The notes under the pieces: model-generated
Seen by the model: only the letters and a program-made list of their open reading frames with translations
The model's database searches: none
Told to the model about the DNA's origin: nothing
Made by a program: the position numbers and the translations under genes
Part shown: positions 8,125 through 16,000 of the stretch, piece by piece
Position numbering within the stretch: position 1 is the stretch's first letter
Layout: every line of letters starts with the position of its first letter
Origin: Modestobacter italicus
Lineage (GTDB): Bacteria; Actinomycetota; Actinomycetes; Mycobacteriales; Geodermatophilaceae
Assembly (NCBI RefSeq): GCF_000306785.1
Contig: NC_017955.1
Span: 5,022,001-5,086,000 of the forward strand
Length of the DNA stretch: 64,000 nt
Direction of reading: 5' to 3'

Positions 8125-8976
8125 GTGTCGATCGACGCGGCCGCACGGCCGACCCAGCAGACGGCCGGGACCGTGGCGGAGCGGTTCCACGTGACCAGCA
8201 CGGGCCGGCCCGACGGCCCGGTGCTGCTCTTCGCCCACGGCTTCGGCTGCGACCAGGGCATGTGGCGGGGTGTGCTGCCGCACGTCACCGGCGACCACCG
8301 GGTCGTCCGGTACGACCTGATGGGTGCCGGCCGGTCCGACACCTCGGCCTACGACCCGGAGCGGTACGCCACCCTCGACGGGCACGCCGCGGACATCCTG
8401 GACATCTGCGCCGAGCTCGACCTGCGCGACGTCACCCTGGTGGCGCACAGCGTCAGCACGATGATGGCCGTCCTCGCCGCGATCGCCGAGCCCGACCGCT
8501 TCCGGCAGCTGGTGCTGGTCGCCCCGAACCCCTACTTCCTCGACGACCCGGCCACGGGCTACGCCGGCGGCTTCTCCGCCGACGACCTGGCCGAGGTCGC
8601 CGCCGCCCTGGACAGCAACTACTTCACCTGGGCCGAGGCCTTCGCGCCGGTGATCATGGGCGTGCCGGACGCACCGGAGCTCGGCGAGGAGCTCACCGCG
8701 AGCTTCTGCCGCGTCGACCCCGACATCGCCCGCCAGCTGCTGCGGATCATGTTCACCACCGACTACCGGCCGCTGCTGCCGCAGGTGGCCACGCCCACCC
8801 TGGTGCTGCAGTGCCGCGCCGACGCCATGGTCCCGCCGTCGGTGGGCGACCACCTCCGCGGCGCCATGCCGGACGCGACGGTGGTCCAGCTGCAGGCCAT
8901 CGGGCACTGCCCGCACATCAGCGCCCCGGAGGAGACGGCCGCGGCCATCCGCGAGCACCTGCTGACGCTGCGGTGA
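8125..8976 (+). CDS. RsbQ-like alpha/beta hydrolase
   Basis: A 283-residue alpha/beta hydrolase closely patterned on Bacillus RsbQ. It has FAHGFGCDQGMW (oxyanion loop), the nucleophile serine in VAHSVSTMMAVLA, NPYFLDDPATGYAGGF, the acid in LQCRADAMVPP, and the histidine in AIGHCPHISAPEET. RsbQ generates or handles a small hydrophobic ligand for the PAS domain of the phosphatase RsbP in energy-stress signalling. Here the coupled partner is a PAS-GGDEF-EAL protein, overlapping by four bases (GTGA). Start GTG is preceded by a GAGGTGA site. The small molecule involved is unknown. Confidence 0.9.
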   Translation: MSIDAAARPTQQTAGTVAERFHVTSTGRPDGPVLLFAHGFGCDQGMWRGVLPHVTGDHRVVRYDLMGAGRSDTSAYDPERYATLDGHAADILDICAELDLRDVTLVAHSVSTMMAVLAAIAEPDRFRQLVLVAPNPYFLDDPATGYAGGFSADDLAEVAAALDSNYFTWAEAFAPVIMGVPDAPELGEELTASFCRVDPDIARQLLRIMFTTDYRPLLPQVATPTLVLQCRADAMVPPSVGDHLRGAMPDATVVQLQAIGHCPHISAPEETAAAIREHLLTLR

Positions 8977-10724
8977 GGGACTACGCCGAGCTGTGGGAGA
9001 ACGCGCCGAGCGGCCAGCTCCTGCTGGACGACGACGGGCTGGTCACCGCGGTCAACACCACCTTCACCAGCTGGACCGGGCACACCGCCGACGCACTGCT
9101 CGGCACGCCCTTCCCGCAGCTGCTGCCGATCGGCGACCGCGTCCTCTACACGACGCACTCGCTGCCCCAGCTGGTGGTCACCGGCCGGATCGCCGAGGCG
9201 TCCGTGCAGGTCAACGGGGCCGACGGCCGGCGCCACCCGGCGCTGCTGAGCGCCACCCGCGTACCGGCCGGCCCGCACGGGGCCGAGACCCGGGTGGTGC
9301 TCGTGGACGCCCAGCAGCGGCGCCGCTACGAGGAGGAGCTGCTGGCCGCCCGGCGGCGCGCCGAGGAGTCGCGGGCCCGGATCGCCGAGGCCGAGGCGGA
9401 GCTCACCGCGTTGGTCCACCACGACTCGCTCACCGGCCTGCTCAACCGGCCGGGCCTGCTGCACGCCCTGCACGGCCGCCTCGGCGAGGCGCACACCGAC
9501 CGCGCCGACGGCGCGGTGCCCACCGTCTTCTTCCTCGACCTCGACGGCTTCAAGACCGTCAACGACGACCTCGGGCACGCCAGCGGCGACGAGCTGCTGC
9601 AGGTCGTCGCCCGCCGGGTCCGCTGCGCCTCGCGGGCCAGCGCCGACGTCGCCCGGCTCGCCGGTGACGAGTTCGTCGTCCTGGACGACGTGACGCCCTC
9701 CACCGCCGGCAGCGTGGCCGACCGGCTGCTCCAGGTGCTCGCCGAGCCGGTCGTGCTGCAGGGCGTCGAGGTCGTCGTCGCCGCCAGCATCGGGGTCTGC
9801 TCCGCCGAGGTCCCGGTGCCCGCCGACGAGGCACCGCAGGTCGCCGACCTGGTGCTGCGCCGGGCCGACACCGCGATGTACCGCGCCAAGGCGCAGGGCA
9901 GCGGCCGCTGGGAGGCGCACCGCCCGGGCAGCACCGACCCCGGCAGCGCGCGGCTGGTGCTGCTCGAGCAGCTGCGCGCCGGCCTCCGGGACGGCGAGCT
10001 GCGGGTGCACTACCAACCCCGGATGCACCTGGCCAGCGGCACGATCAGCGGCGTCGAGGCCCTGGTCCGCTGGCAGCACCCCACCCGCGGGCTGCTGCAG
10101 CCGGCGGAGTTCATCGACGCGGCCGAGGAGTCCGGGGTCATCCGCGACCTCGGAGCCTGGGTGCTCACCGAGGCGGTCGAGCAGGCCGTCCGCTGGGACG
10201 CCCGGAGCGGCCCCTCCGGCCTGCAGGTGGCCGTCAACCTGTCCGCCCGGCAGCTCGCCGACCCCGACCTCGTCACCCGCGTCGCCGGCGTGCTGGCCCG
10301 CGCCGGGCTGCCGTCCTCCCGGCTGGTCCTGGAGATCACCGAGACGGCGCTGATGAGCGACCCCGACGGGGCGCTGACCACCCTGCAGCAGCTCCGGGCG
10401 CTCGGCGTGCTGCTGGCCGTCGACGACTTCGGCACCGGTTACTCCAGCTTCACCTACCTCAAGCAGTTCCCCGTCGACGAGCTGAAGATCGACCGCTCCT
10501 TCGTCACCGGCATGACCACCGACGCCGGCGACCGCGCGATCGTGGCCAGCTGCGTGCACCTGGCGCACGCCATGGGCCTGGTCGCCGTCGCGGAGGGCGT
10601 GGAGTCCCCCGGCGAGCGGGACGCCCTCCTCGCCCTGGGCTGCGACCAGGCGCAGGGCTACTTCTTCAGCCGTCCGGTGCCGGCCGACGCCGTCCCGGTG
10701 CCCGGCGGCGTCGTCGGGGTCTGA
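8973..10724 (+). CDS. PAS-GGDEF-EAL cyclic-di-GMP signalling protein
   Basis: A 583-residue cytoplasmic protein. Residues 1-110 form a PAS domain (ENAPSGQLLLDDDG) of the kind usually placed before SpoIIE/PP2C phosphatases. A coiled coil spans about 115-150 (RRRYEEELLAARRRAEESRA). The diguanylate cyclase domain runs about 150-315 with FFLDLDGFKTVND and a slightly altered active loop, AGDEF instead of GGDEF. The EAL domain runs about 325-575 with VEALVRWQHP, VDDFGTGYSS and KIDRSF, so phosphodiesterase residues look intact. There is no clear RxxD inhibitory site. It overlaps the hydrolase by four bases, so the PAS domain likely senses that enzyme's ligand. Its 3' end overlaps the convergent epimerase gene. 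Confidence 0.92.
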   Translation: MRDYAELWENAPSGQLLLDDDGLVTAVNTTFTSWTGHTADALLGTPFPQLLPIGDRVLYTTHSLPQLVVTGRIAEASVQVNGADGRRHPALLSATRVPAGPHGAETRVVLVDAQQRRRYEEELLAARRRAEESRARIAEAEAELTALVHHDSLTGLLNRPGLLHALHGRLGEAHTDRADGAVPTVFFLDLDGFKTVNDDLGHASGDELLQVVARRVRCASRASADVARLAGDEFVVLDDVTPSTAGSVADRLLQVLAEPVVLQGVEVVVAASIGVCSAEVPVPADEAPQVADLVLRRADTAMYRAKAQGSGRWEAHRPGSTDPGSARLVLLEQLRAGLRDGELRVHYQPRMHLASGTISGVEALVRWQHPTRGLLQPAEFIDAAEESGVIRDLGAWVLTEAVEQAVRWDARSGPSGLQVAVNLSARQLADPDLVTRVAGVLARAGLPSSRLVLEITETALMSDPDGALTTLQQLRALGVLLAVDDFGTGYSSFTYLKQFPVDELKIDRSFVTGMTTDAGDRAIVASCVHLAHAMGLVAVAEGVESPGERDALLALGCDQAQGYFFSRPVPADAVPVPGGVVGV

Positions 10725-11644
10725 CCCGCCGGGGCGGCGGTGGCCCGCGCGACCTCGTCCCAGGGCGTCGGCTGCAGGCCGAGGACGTCGGTGGTCTCGG
10801 CCGAGTCCATGACGAACGGCTGGTCCCACTGGTGCCGGATGGCGACGAGCTCCCGCATCTGCGGCTGCACCGCACCGATCGCCCGGAGCACCGGCCACGG
10901 GATGCCGCTGACCCTCGCCGGCGGGGCGCCCATCTCCCGCGCCACGTCGGCGAGCGCCTGCCGCTGCGAGCGGGGCGGGGCCGTGGGCACCAGCCAGGCG
11001 CGGCCCTCGGCGCGCGGGTCGGCGCCCAGCCGGACCAGCGTCGCGGCGACGTCGGGCAGGTAGGACCAGCTGTGCGCGGCGTCCGGGTCCCCGATGACCC
11101 AGGCGCGCCGGCCGCGGCGCAGCGTCTCCAGCTGGCGCATCAGGTGCGACTGCGGCGCCGGCACCGTCGGGCCGACGAAGTCCGAGGCGCGCGCCTCGGT
11201 GACCCGGATCCGGCCCGCCTCGCGGGCGGCCAGCGCGTCGGCCCACAGGCCGGCCTTCAGGCGGCCCTTGACGTCGGTCGCGGCCAGCGGGCTGCTGGCG
11301 GTGATCGGCCCGCGGGGGCGGCCGTAGCCGTAGAGGCTGCCCATGACCACCAGCAGGGCCTGGCTGCGCTCGGCCGCGCGCAGCACCGCCGCCGCGATCG
11401 GCGGCCAGTCCTGCGTCCACCGGTCGTAGGCCGGCGGGTTGACGGCGTTGTAGAGCACCTCGGCCGCACCGACGGCGGCGGTGAGCGCCTCGGCGTCCGA
11501 CGCGTCGACGGCGCGGTGCTCGATCGTGCCGGTGCTCGTGCCGCCGCTGCGGGAGAGCACGACCACCTGGTGGCCCTGCTCGGCCAGCAGCTGCGCCGTC
11601 GCCGACCCCACCGGCCCCTTGCCCATGATCACGTGTCGCGCCAT
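10658..11644 (-). CDS. NAD(P)-dependent epimerase/reductase family protein
   Basis: A 328-residue short-chain (extended SDR-like) protein. The nucleotide-binding motif is VIMGKGPVGSATAQLLAEQG near the N-terminus. VVMGSLYGYGRP carries a tyrosine, and the segment ARASDFVGPTVP is typical of atypical SDRs. ATG at 11644 follows an AGGGGAGG site. It is divergent from a TetR regulator across a 124-base gap with two matching operators, so it is probably that regulator's target. The last 67 bases overlap the end of the PAS-GGDEF-EAL gene tail to tail. The C-terminal Thr/Pro/Gly tail is low complexity. Substrate unknown. Confidence 0.85.
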   Translation of the reverse strand: MARHVIMGKGPVGSATAQLLAEQGHQVVVLSRSGGTSTGTIEHRAVDASDAEALTAAVGAAEVLYNAVNPPAYDRWTQDWPPIAAAVLRAAERSQALLVVMGSLYGYGRPRGPITASSPLAATDVKGRLKAGLWADALAAREAGRIRVTEARASDFVGPTVPAPQSHLMRQLETLRRGRRAWVIGDPDAAHSWSYLPDVAATLVRLGADPRAEGRAWLVPTAPPRSQRQALADVAREMGAPPARVSGIPWPVLRAIGAVQPQMRELVAIRHQWDQPFVMDSAETTDVLGLQPTPWDEVARATAAPAGQTPTTPPGTGTASAGTGRLKK

Positions 11645-11663
11645 CCCGGCCTCCCCTGGAAGT

Positions 11664-11678
11664 GAGAGCAGTGCTCTC
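11664..11678. promoter_or_regulatory. TetR operator 1
   Basis: gagagca-g-tgctctc, perfect seven-base arms around one base, lying 20 bases upstream of the epimerase start. It fits the shared pattern AGAGCRNYGCTCT. Confidence 0.65.
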
Positions 11679-11717
11679 GGATGTCGCCCACCGTGCCCCT
11701 GCTTCGACCCACTGTCA

Positions 11718-11730
11718 AGAGCGCCGCTCT
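11718..11730. promoter_or_regulatory. TetR operator 2
   Basis: agagcg-c-cgctct, perfect six-base arms with the same layout as operator 1; the two centres are 53 bases apart. A further half-site tgctct occurs at 11743-11748, just before the tetR start. Confidence 0.65.
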
Positions 11731-11768
11731 CGATTGCGCGCGGTGCTCTCGTCGTGGGATCCTGAGCC

Positions 11769-12449
11769 GTGCCGCCGACCACCGCCCGGGAGCGGGCCCG
11801 CGCCGAGCTCACGTCCGAGATCACCGACCGGGCCCGCGCGCAGCTGGCCACCGTCGGGGCCGCGGGGCTGTCGCTGCGCGCCGTCGCCCGCGAGCTGGGC
11901 ATGGCCTCGTCGGCGGTGTACCGCTACTTCCCCAGCCGCGACGAGCTGCTGACCCGGCTGATCATCGACGGCTACGACGCGCTCGGGGTCGCGGCGGAGG
12001 CGGCCGACGACCCCACGGCCACCCCGCGGGAGCGCTGGTCGGCCATCTGCCGCGCGGTGCGCAGCTGGGCCAGGGCGCACCCGCACGAGTACGCGCTGCT
12101 CTACGGCTCGCCGGTGCCCGGCTACTCCGCGCCCCGCGACACGGTGCCCGCCGCGCTCCGCGTCGGCATGGCACTGGGCCGGGTGCTCGGCGACGCCGCC
12201 CGCGCCGGCGACCTGCCGCCCGCCGCCGGCACCCCGACGGGGACGGTCACGCCGGAGGTGGCGCCGGTGCTGGGCGGGGAGGACCCCGCCCTCGACGACC
12301 GGGTGCGGGCCCGGGCCCTGCTGGCCTGGAGCGGGCTGTTCGGCACGGTCAGCTTCGAGCTGTTCGGCCACTTCACCGGCGCGGTCGCTGACGCCGACGC
12401 GTTCTTCGACGACGCGATGCGCGACCTGGCGGGCCTCGTCGGCCTGTAG
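11769..12449 (+). CDS. TetR/AcrR family regulator with WHG-type C-terminal domain
   Basis: A 226-residue regulator. The N-terminal helix-turn-helix reads LSLRAVARELGMASSAVYRYFPSRDELL, residues about 40-70. The C-terminal half contains WSAICRAVRSWARAHPHEYALLYGSPVPGY and SFELFGHF, as in the TetR class with a WHG domain. It is divergent from the epimerase gene and flanked by two copies of an AGAGC palindrome, suggesting repression of both genes until a ligand binds. GTG start; no other target is evident. Confidence 0.88.
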   Translation: MPPTTARERARAELTSEITDRARAQLATVGAAGLSLRAVARELGMASSAVYRYFPSRDELLTRLIIDGYDALGVAAEAADDPTATPRERWSAICRAVRSWARAHPHEYALLYGSPVPGYSAPRDTVPAALRVGMALGRVLGDAARAGDLPPAAGTPTGTVTPEVAPVLGGEDPALDDRVRARALLAWSGLFGTVSFELFGHFTGAVADADAFFDDAMRDLAGLVGL

Positions 12450-12580
12450 CCCGCCGGCCCGGCCGGTGCGGGTGAGCGCCTCCCGGACGGCACCGGACGG
12501 CTGTCCCGGCCGAGGTGCACAGTCACGGCACAGCCATTACCGTCTGCAATCCGTCGCTCACGCTCGATCAGGAGATGCAC

Positions 12581-13441
12581 ATGCGCAGGTTGTCCGCGGT
12601 CCTCGCCGGTGTCCTGTCCCTGCTCACGGTCGGGGTGGTGGCGCCCAGCACGGCCGGCGCCGTGACCGGCGGGACGGAGGACACCGCCAACCGGTACTCG
12701 AACGTCGGCCTGATCCTGTTCTACGACGCGACCGGCCGCTTCCGCTGCTCGGCCACGCTCGTCTCGCCCACCGTCCTGCTCACCGCGGCGCACTGCACCG
12801 AGGGCACGCTCGGGGACACGGTCGTCACCTTCGACCCCGACGTCGCGCGGACCGCCGCCGAGGCGGCGACCGCCATCCCGACAGCGGCGGACCCGGCGGT
12901 GGGCTACACGGACGCAGACCTCGCCGCGTTCCCCGGCTGGTACAGCGGGACGGCGTACACCCACCCCGAGTACTCCGGCTTCACCGACATGGACAACTGG
13001 AACGACGTCGGCGTGGTCGTGCTCGACGAGCCGGTCACGGGCATCACGCCGGCGCAGATCGCCCCCCTGGGGTACCTGGACCAGTTCGCCCAGCCGGCGC
13101 TGAACAGCACGACGTTCACCGTCGTCGGCTACGGCACCGAGGTGCGCAAGCCCGAGGCCGGGCCGCAGAAGCCGACCCCGATGAGCTACCCGATCGTCCG
13201 CCGCTACACCGACGTCGTGGGTCAGAAGCTCACCCCGCAGATCCTGCAGGTGAACGGCAACGAGCACGACAACCGCGGCGGGGGTGGGAGCTGCTTCGGC
13301 GACTCCGGCGGCCCGACGTTCAAGGACGGCTACCTGGTCACGGTGACGAGCTACGGCTACACCGCCAACTGCCGCTACCTCGACGGACTGCAACGGGTGG
13401 ACACCGAGGTCGTCCAGGACTGGCTGGACACCTTCCTCTGA
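12581..13441 (+). CDS. secreted trypsin-like serine protease
   Basis: A 286-residue S1-family protease with an N-terminal signal peptide (MRRLSAVLAGVLSLLTVGVV, cleaved after the Ala-rich STAGA). The mature part begins VTGGTED. The catalytic triad is visible: H in LLTAAHC, D in NDVGVVVLDEP, and S in CFGDSGGPTF. Two potential disulfide cysteines flank the active regions. The start at 12581 is preferred over 12575 because GGAG lies six bases before it. It is followed by a strong hairpin terminator, so it is a stand-alone gene exported to the cell surface or medium. Confidence 0.9.
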   Translation: MRRLSAVLAGVLSLLTVGVVAPSTAGAVTGGTEDTANRYSNVGLILFYDATGRFRCSATLVSPTVLLTAAHCTEGTLGDTVVTFDPDVARTAAEAATAIPTAADPAVGYTDADLAAFPGWYSGTAYTHPEYSGFTDMDNWNDVGVVVLDEPVTGITPAQIAPLGYLDQFAQPALNSTTFTVVGYGTEVRKPEAGPQKPTPMSYPIVRRYTDVVGQKLTPQILQVNGNEHDNRGGGGSCFGDSGGPTFKDGYLVTVTSYGYTANCRYLDGLQRVDTEVVQDWLDTFL

Positions 13442-13461
13442 GCGAGCACCCCGCGCACGCG

Positions 13462-13498
13462 ACAGCGCCCGCCCCGGCTGAGCCGGGGCGGGCGCTGT
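13462..13498. terminator. bidirectional intrinsic-type hairpin
   Basis: A perfect 18-base-arm inverted repeat, acagcgcccgccccggct and its complement around a single central base. It lies between the ends of the protease and DUF1416 genes, which converge on it. No long T tract. Confidence 0.85.
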
Positions 13499-13501
13499 GT
13501 G

Positions 13502-13795
13502 TCAGGCGATCGCGAGCGTCGTCTCGTTGAGGCCGACGTCGGCCGCGAGGCTGCGCTCGGCGCGGCCGATCGGGGCCAGCGACCGCAGCGTCCAGGTGCC
13601 CGGCGCGGCGAAGAAGCGGAACTCACCCTCCGGGCTGGTCACCACCTCGGCGGTGAACTCGTCGGTGGCGTCCAGCAGCCGCACGTAGGCGCCGGCCACC
13701 GGCGACCCGTCGTGCCAGACCGAGCCCTGGATCACCGTCTGGGTGGCGAGGTCCACCCCGGCCAGCGTGCTGCCCTGCGCGGGGGCGCCGCACAC
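13502..13795 (-). CDS. DUF1416 protein (SseC-like), partner of the sulfurtransferase
   Basis: A 97-residue small protein beginning MCGAPAQGSTLAGVDLATQ, with a beta-rich, carboxypeptidase-regulatory-like body (VAGAYVRLLDATDEFTAEVV and PEGEFRFFAAPGTWTLR). In mycobacteria the same protein (SseC) always sits beside the thiosulfate sulfurtransferase CysA/SseA, as here with one base between the genes. The role is presumed to be in sulfur transfer or cofactor sulfuration, but is not established. GTG start. Confidence 0.85.
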   Translation of the reverse strand: MCGAPAQGSTLAGVDLATQTVIQGSVWHDGSPVAGAYVRLLDATDEFTAEVVTSPEGEFRFFAAPGTWTLRSLAPIGRAERSLAADVGLNETTLAIA

Positions 13796-13796
13796 G

Positions 13797-14630
13797 TCAG
13801 GCGCCCTTCGCGATCGGGACGCCGACCAGGGAGCCGTACTCGGTCCACGAGCCGTCGTAGTTCTTCACGTTCTCGTGCCCGAGCAGCTCGCGGAGCACGA
13901 ACCAGGTGTGGCTCGAGCGCTCCCCGATGCGGCAGTAGGCGATGGTGTCCTTGCCCTCGTCCAGCCCGGCCTCGGCGTAGAGCTTGGCGAGCTCCTCGTC
14001 GCTCTTGAAGGTGCCGTCCTCGTTGGCCGCCTTGCTCCACGGCACGTTGACCGCCGAGGGGATGTGGCCGGCGCGCTGGGCGCCCTCCTGCGGCAGGTGC
14101 GCCGGGGCGGTCAGCTTGCCGGCGAACTCGTCGGGGCTGCGCACGTCGACCAGGTTCTTGGTGCCGATCGCGGCGACGACCTCGTCGCGGAAGGCGCGGA
14201 TCGAGGTGTCGGGCTCGGCGGCCTGGTACTGCGTCGCCGGGCGCTCGACCACGTCGGAGGAGAGCGGGCGGCTGTCCAGCTCCCACTTCTTGCGGCCGCC
14301 GTCGATCAGCTTGACGTCCCGGTGGCCGTAGACCTTGAAGTACCAGTAGGCGTAGGCGGCGAACCAGTTGTTGTTGCCGCCGTAGAGCACGACGGTGTCG
14401 TCGTTGCTGACGCCCTTGGCCGACAGCAGGGCGCTGAAGCCCTCGCGGTCGACGAAGTCACGCGCCTCGGGGTCCTGCAGGTCGGTCTTCCAGTCCAGCT
14501 TGACCGCGCCCTCGATGTGGCCCTTGTCGTAGGCGCTGGTGTCCTCGTCGACCTCGACGAGGACGAGGCCGGGCTGGCCCAGGTGCTCCTGGGCCCAGTC
14601 GGCGGTGACGAGCACGTCGTTGCGGCTCAT
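13797..14630 (-). CDS. thiosulfate sulfurtransferase (double rhodanese)
   Basis: A 277-residue protein with two rhodanese domains. The N-terminal domain (DKGHIEGAVKLDWKTDLQD) is inactive; the C-terminal domain carries the catalytic cysteine in AYCRIGERSSHTWFVL, residues about 232-240. The CRIGERS loop defines thiosulfate/mercaptopyruvate sulfurtransferases of the mycobacterial CysA2/SseA type. It transfers sulfane sulfur to cyanide or to protein acceptors. The ATG follows a GAGGAG site. Upstream is a 195-base leader and a Cys-rich leader peptide, suggesting cysteine-responsive attenuation. Confidence 0.93.
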   Translation of the reverse strand: MSRNDVLVTADWAQEHLGQPGLVLVEVDEDTSAYDKGHIEGAVKLDWKTDLQDPEARDFVDREGFSALLSAKGVSNDDTVVLYGGNNNWFAAYAYWYFKVYGHRDVKLIDGGRKKWELDSRPLSSDVVERPATQYQAAEPDTSIRAFRDEVVAAIGTKNLVDVRSPDEFAGKLTAPAHLPQEGAQRAGHIPSAVNVPWSKAANEDGTFKSDEELAKLYAEAGLDEGKDTIAYCRIGERSSHTWFVLRELLGHENVKNYDGSWTEYGSLVGVPIAKGA

Positions 14631-14825
14631 GGGATGGCTCTCCTCAGGGATTGCGGATCGGTCGACCTGGGCGGGTGGTGCGGGCGGCCTGCGCCGCCGG
14701 ACGATCAGGTGCAGCGGGGAGCCCCGGCGGAGCCGTGCGCGACGGCCGCGGGACGAGCGGTGGGCATGTGGGTGCGGGGCCTCCGGACGGCGGTCAGGGC
14801 ACGTCTGGACGAGCGGGGCTCGTCC
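14631..14825 (-). promoter_or_regulatory. transcribed leader between the Cys leader peptide and the sulfurtransferase
   Basis: A 195-base untranslated stretch with many complementary G+C-rich words (such as ccgccg/cggcgg), able to fold in alternative ways. In mycobacterial cysteine attenuators, stalling on Cys codons of the leader peptide changes leader folding. I did not compute structures. Confidence 0.45.
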
Positions 14826-14900
14826 TCAGGAGGCGGGACACAGGCAGCTGCCGACGCGGCACAGGTCCACTGCGCGTCGCGAGGTCAGCAGGATGCCCAC
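14826..14900 (-). CDS. Cys-rich leaderless leader peptide
   Basis: A 24-residue ORF starting with GTG. It reads VGILLTSRRAVDLC and then RVGSCLCPAS, with three cysteines in the last 11 residues. The pattern LLTSRRAVDLCRV recalls the actinobacterial putative leader peptides of sulfur genes. The GTG lies six bases after TACCCT, so it is likely translated from a leaderless mRNA. It precedes the sulfurtransferase operon on the same strand. This matches polycysteine leader ORFs upstream of cysA2 described in mycobacteria, which act as cysteine attenuators. Confidence 0.75.
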   Translation of the reverse strand: MGILLTSRRAVDLCRVGSCLCPAS

Positions 14901-14906
14901 GGCGCG

Positions 14907-14912
14907 AGGGTA
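14907..14912 (-). promoter_or_regulatory. -10 box of the leader peptide/sulfurtransferase transcript
   Basis: TACCCT on the minus strand ends six bases before the leader GTG, consistent with transcription starting at the codon. It overlaps the end of the upstream thioredoxin region only by a few bases of spacing. Confidence 0.6.
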
Positions 14913-14917
14913 GCTGA

Positions 14918-15286
14918 TCACGACCGCACCGCCGTACGGGCGTCCACCAGGGCGGCCAGCTCGCCCGCCCGCGGGGCGCCGCTGCTGCGCCCGAGCAGGG
15001 TGCCGCTGCGGTCGAGGTAGAACAGCGTCGGGGTGAGCCGGACGTCCAGCGCCCGCACCGCGTCGAGGTGGCTCTCGGCGTCCACGTGCAGGTGGGCCAG
15101 CCCCGGTCGGGTGGCCTGCAGCTGCTGCAGGCGGGCGCGGGTGGCGCGGCACGGGCCGCAGAAGGCGGTGGAGAACTGCACGACGGTGAGGTCGGCGTCC
15201 TCGGGGCGGGCGCCGAGCCCGCGCAGCACCGCGACCTCACCCGTCGTGTCCACGATGTGCTGGAACGGCGCCCGGACGGCGGGCAT
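14918..15286 (-). CDS. thioredoxin-family protein
   Basis: A 122-residue protein with the redox motif CGPC in VQFSTAFCGPCRATRARLQQL and the cis-proline region VRLTPTLFYLDRSGTLLG. There is no signal peptide, so it acts in the cytoplasm. It lies between the DUF2993 gene and the sulfurtransferase leader, matching the Rv0816c position in mycobacteria. It probably supports disulfide reduction linked to sulfur metabolism; the exact partner is unknown. Confidence 0.88.
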   Translation of the reverse strand: MPAVRAPFQHIVDTTGEVAVLRGLGARPEDADLTVVQFSTAFCGPCRATRARLQQLQATRPGLAHLHVDAESHLDAVRALDVRLTPTLFYLDRSGTLLGRSSGAPRAGELAALVDARTAVRS

Positions 15287-15289
15287 TCC

Positions 15290-16000
15290 TCAGCCGGAGA
15301 GCACCGTGTCCCGGGCCTGCACCCGGACGTCGACGCCCCCGGCGGCCGGCTGCACGCTGGTCAGCTGCAGACCGAAGGGCAGCGCGGGCACCCGGTAGCG
15401 GAAGTCGAGCAGCTCGTCGGCGGTGTCGAGCACGAAGTCCGGGACGTCGACCGCGCCGGCCGACGCGTCGTGCACGTCGACGACCACGTCCTGGCCCTCC
15501 AGGGTGACCGTGCCCGCCGCCGTCACCGCGAAGTCGACGCCGAGCACCTCCACGCTCTTGGTCAGCCGGATGCCGTCCCCGTCCTGGGTGAGGGTCGTGT
15601 CGCCGCCGAGCTGGTCGGCCAGCAGCGCGTACGACAGCGTCGCCGTCCCGTCGACCCGGTCGACCGGGATCTGCTGCACCGAGCCGGACAGCGCGTCGGA
15701 CAGCGGCACGCGCACGCCCTGCAGCGAGACGTCGGCGCGGGTGCCCGCCGGCTGCCCGAGCTCCTCGGCGGTCAGGTGGATCCGGACGTCGGAGTACCGG
15801 CCCGACACCGCCTGGGTCAGGAACGGGAAGCCGGTGATCTCGACGTCGGGGGTGCCGGCGAGCTGCCCTCGGTCGGCGAGCTGCTCGGCGACCCGGTCCT
15901 CGGCGACGCCCACCCCGACCCGGTCGACGACGACCAGCACCCCCAGCACGACGCCGAGGAGGACCAGCACCGCGGCCAGGCACCCGATCCGGCGGCTCAT
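15290..16000 (-). CDS. DUF2993 (LmeA-like) exported protein
   Basis: A 236-residue protein with an N-terminal membrane anchor or signal (GCLAAVLVLLGVVLGVLVVV). It has DUF2993 features: VAEQLADRGQLAGTPDVEI, FPFLTQAVSGRYSDVRI and the C-terminal LPFGLQLTSVQPAAGGV. In mycobacteria LmeA is a cell-envelope protein needed for lipomannan elongation and binds phosphoinositides. The ATG overlaps the upstream membrane gene stop by four bases. Whether this organism makes lipomannan is not visible here. Confidence 0.85.
   Translation of the reverse strand: MSRRIGCLAAVLVLLGVVLGVLVVVDRVGVGVAEDRVAEQLADRGQLAGTPDVEITGFPFLTQAVSGRYSDVRIHLTAEELGQPAGTRADVSLQGVRVPLSDALSGSVQQIPVDRVDGTATLSYALLADQLGGDTTLTQDGDGIRLTKSVEVLGVDFAVTAAGTVTLEGQDVVVDVHDASAGAVDVPDFVLDTADELLDFRYRVPALPFGLQLTSVQPAAGGVDVRVQARDTVLSG

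Noticed and set aside
8763-11420. long minus-strand ORF over the hydrolase and GGDEF-EAL genes
   Set aside because: Shadow of codon-position bias with no recognisable domain; the real plus-strand genes explain the region.
13462-13498. possible attachment site or CRISPR-like repeat
   Set aside because: It is a single perfect hairpin between convergent genes, best explained as a terminator; no spacers or second copy.
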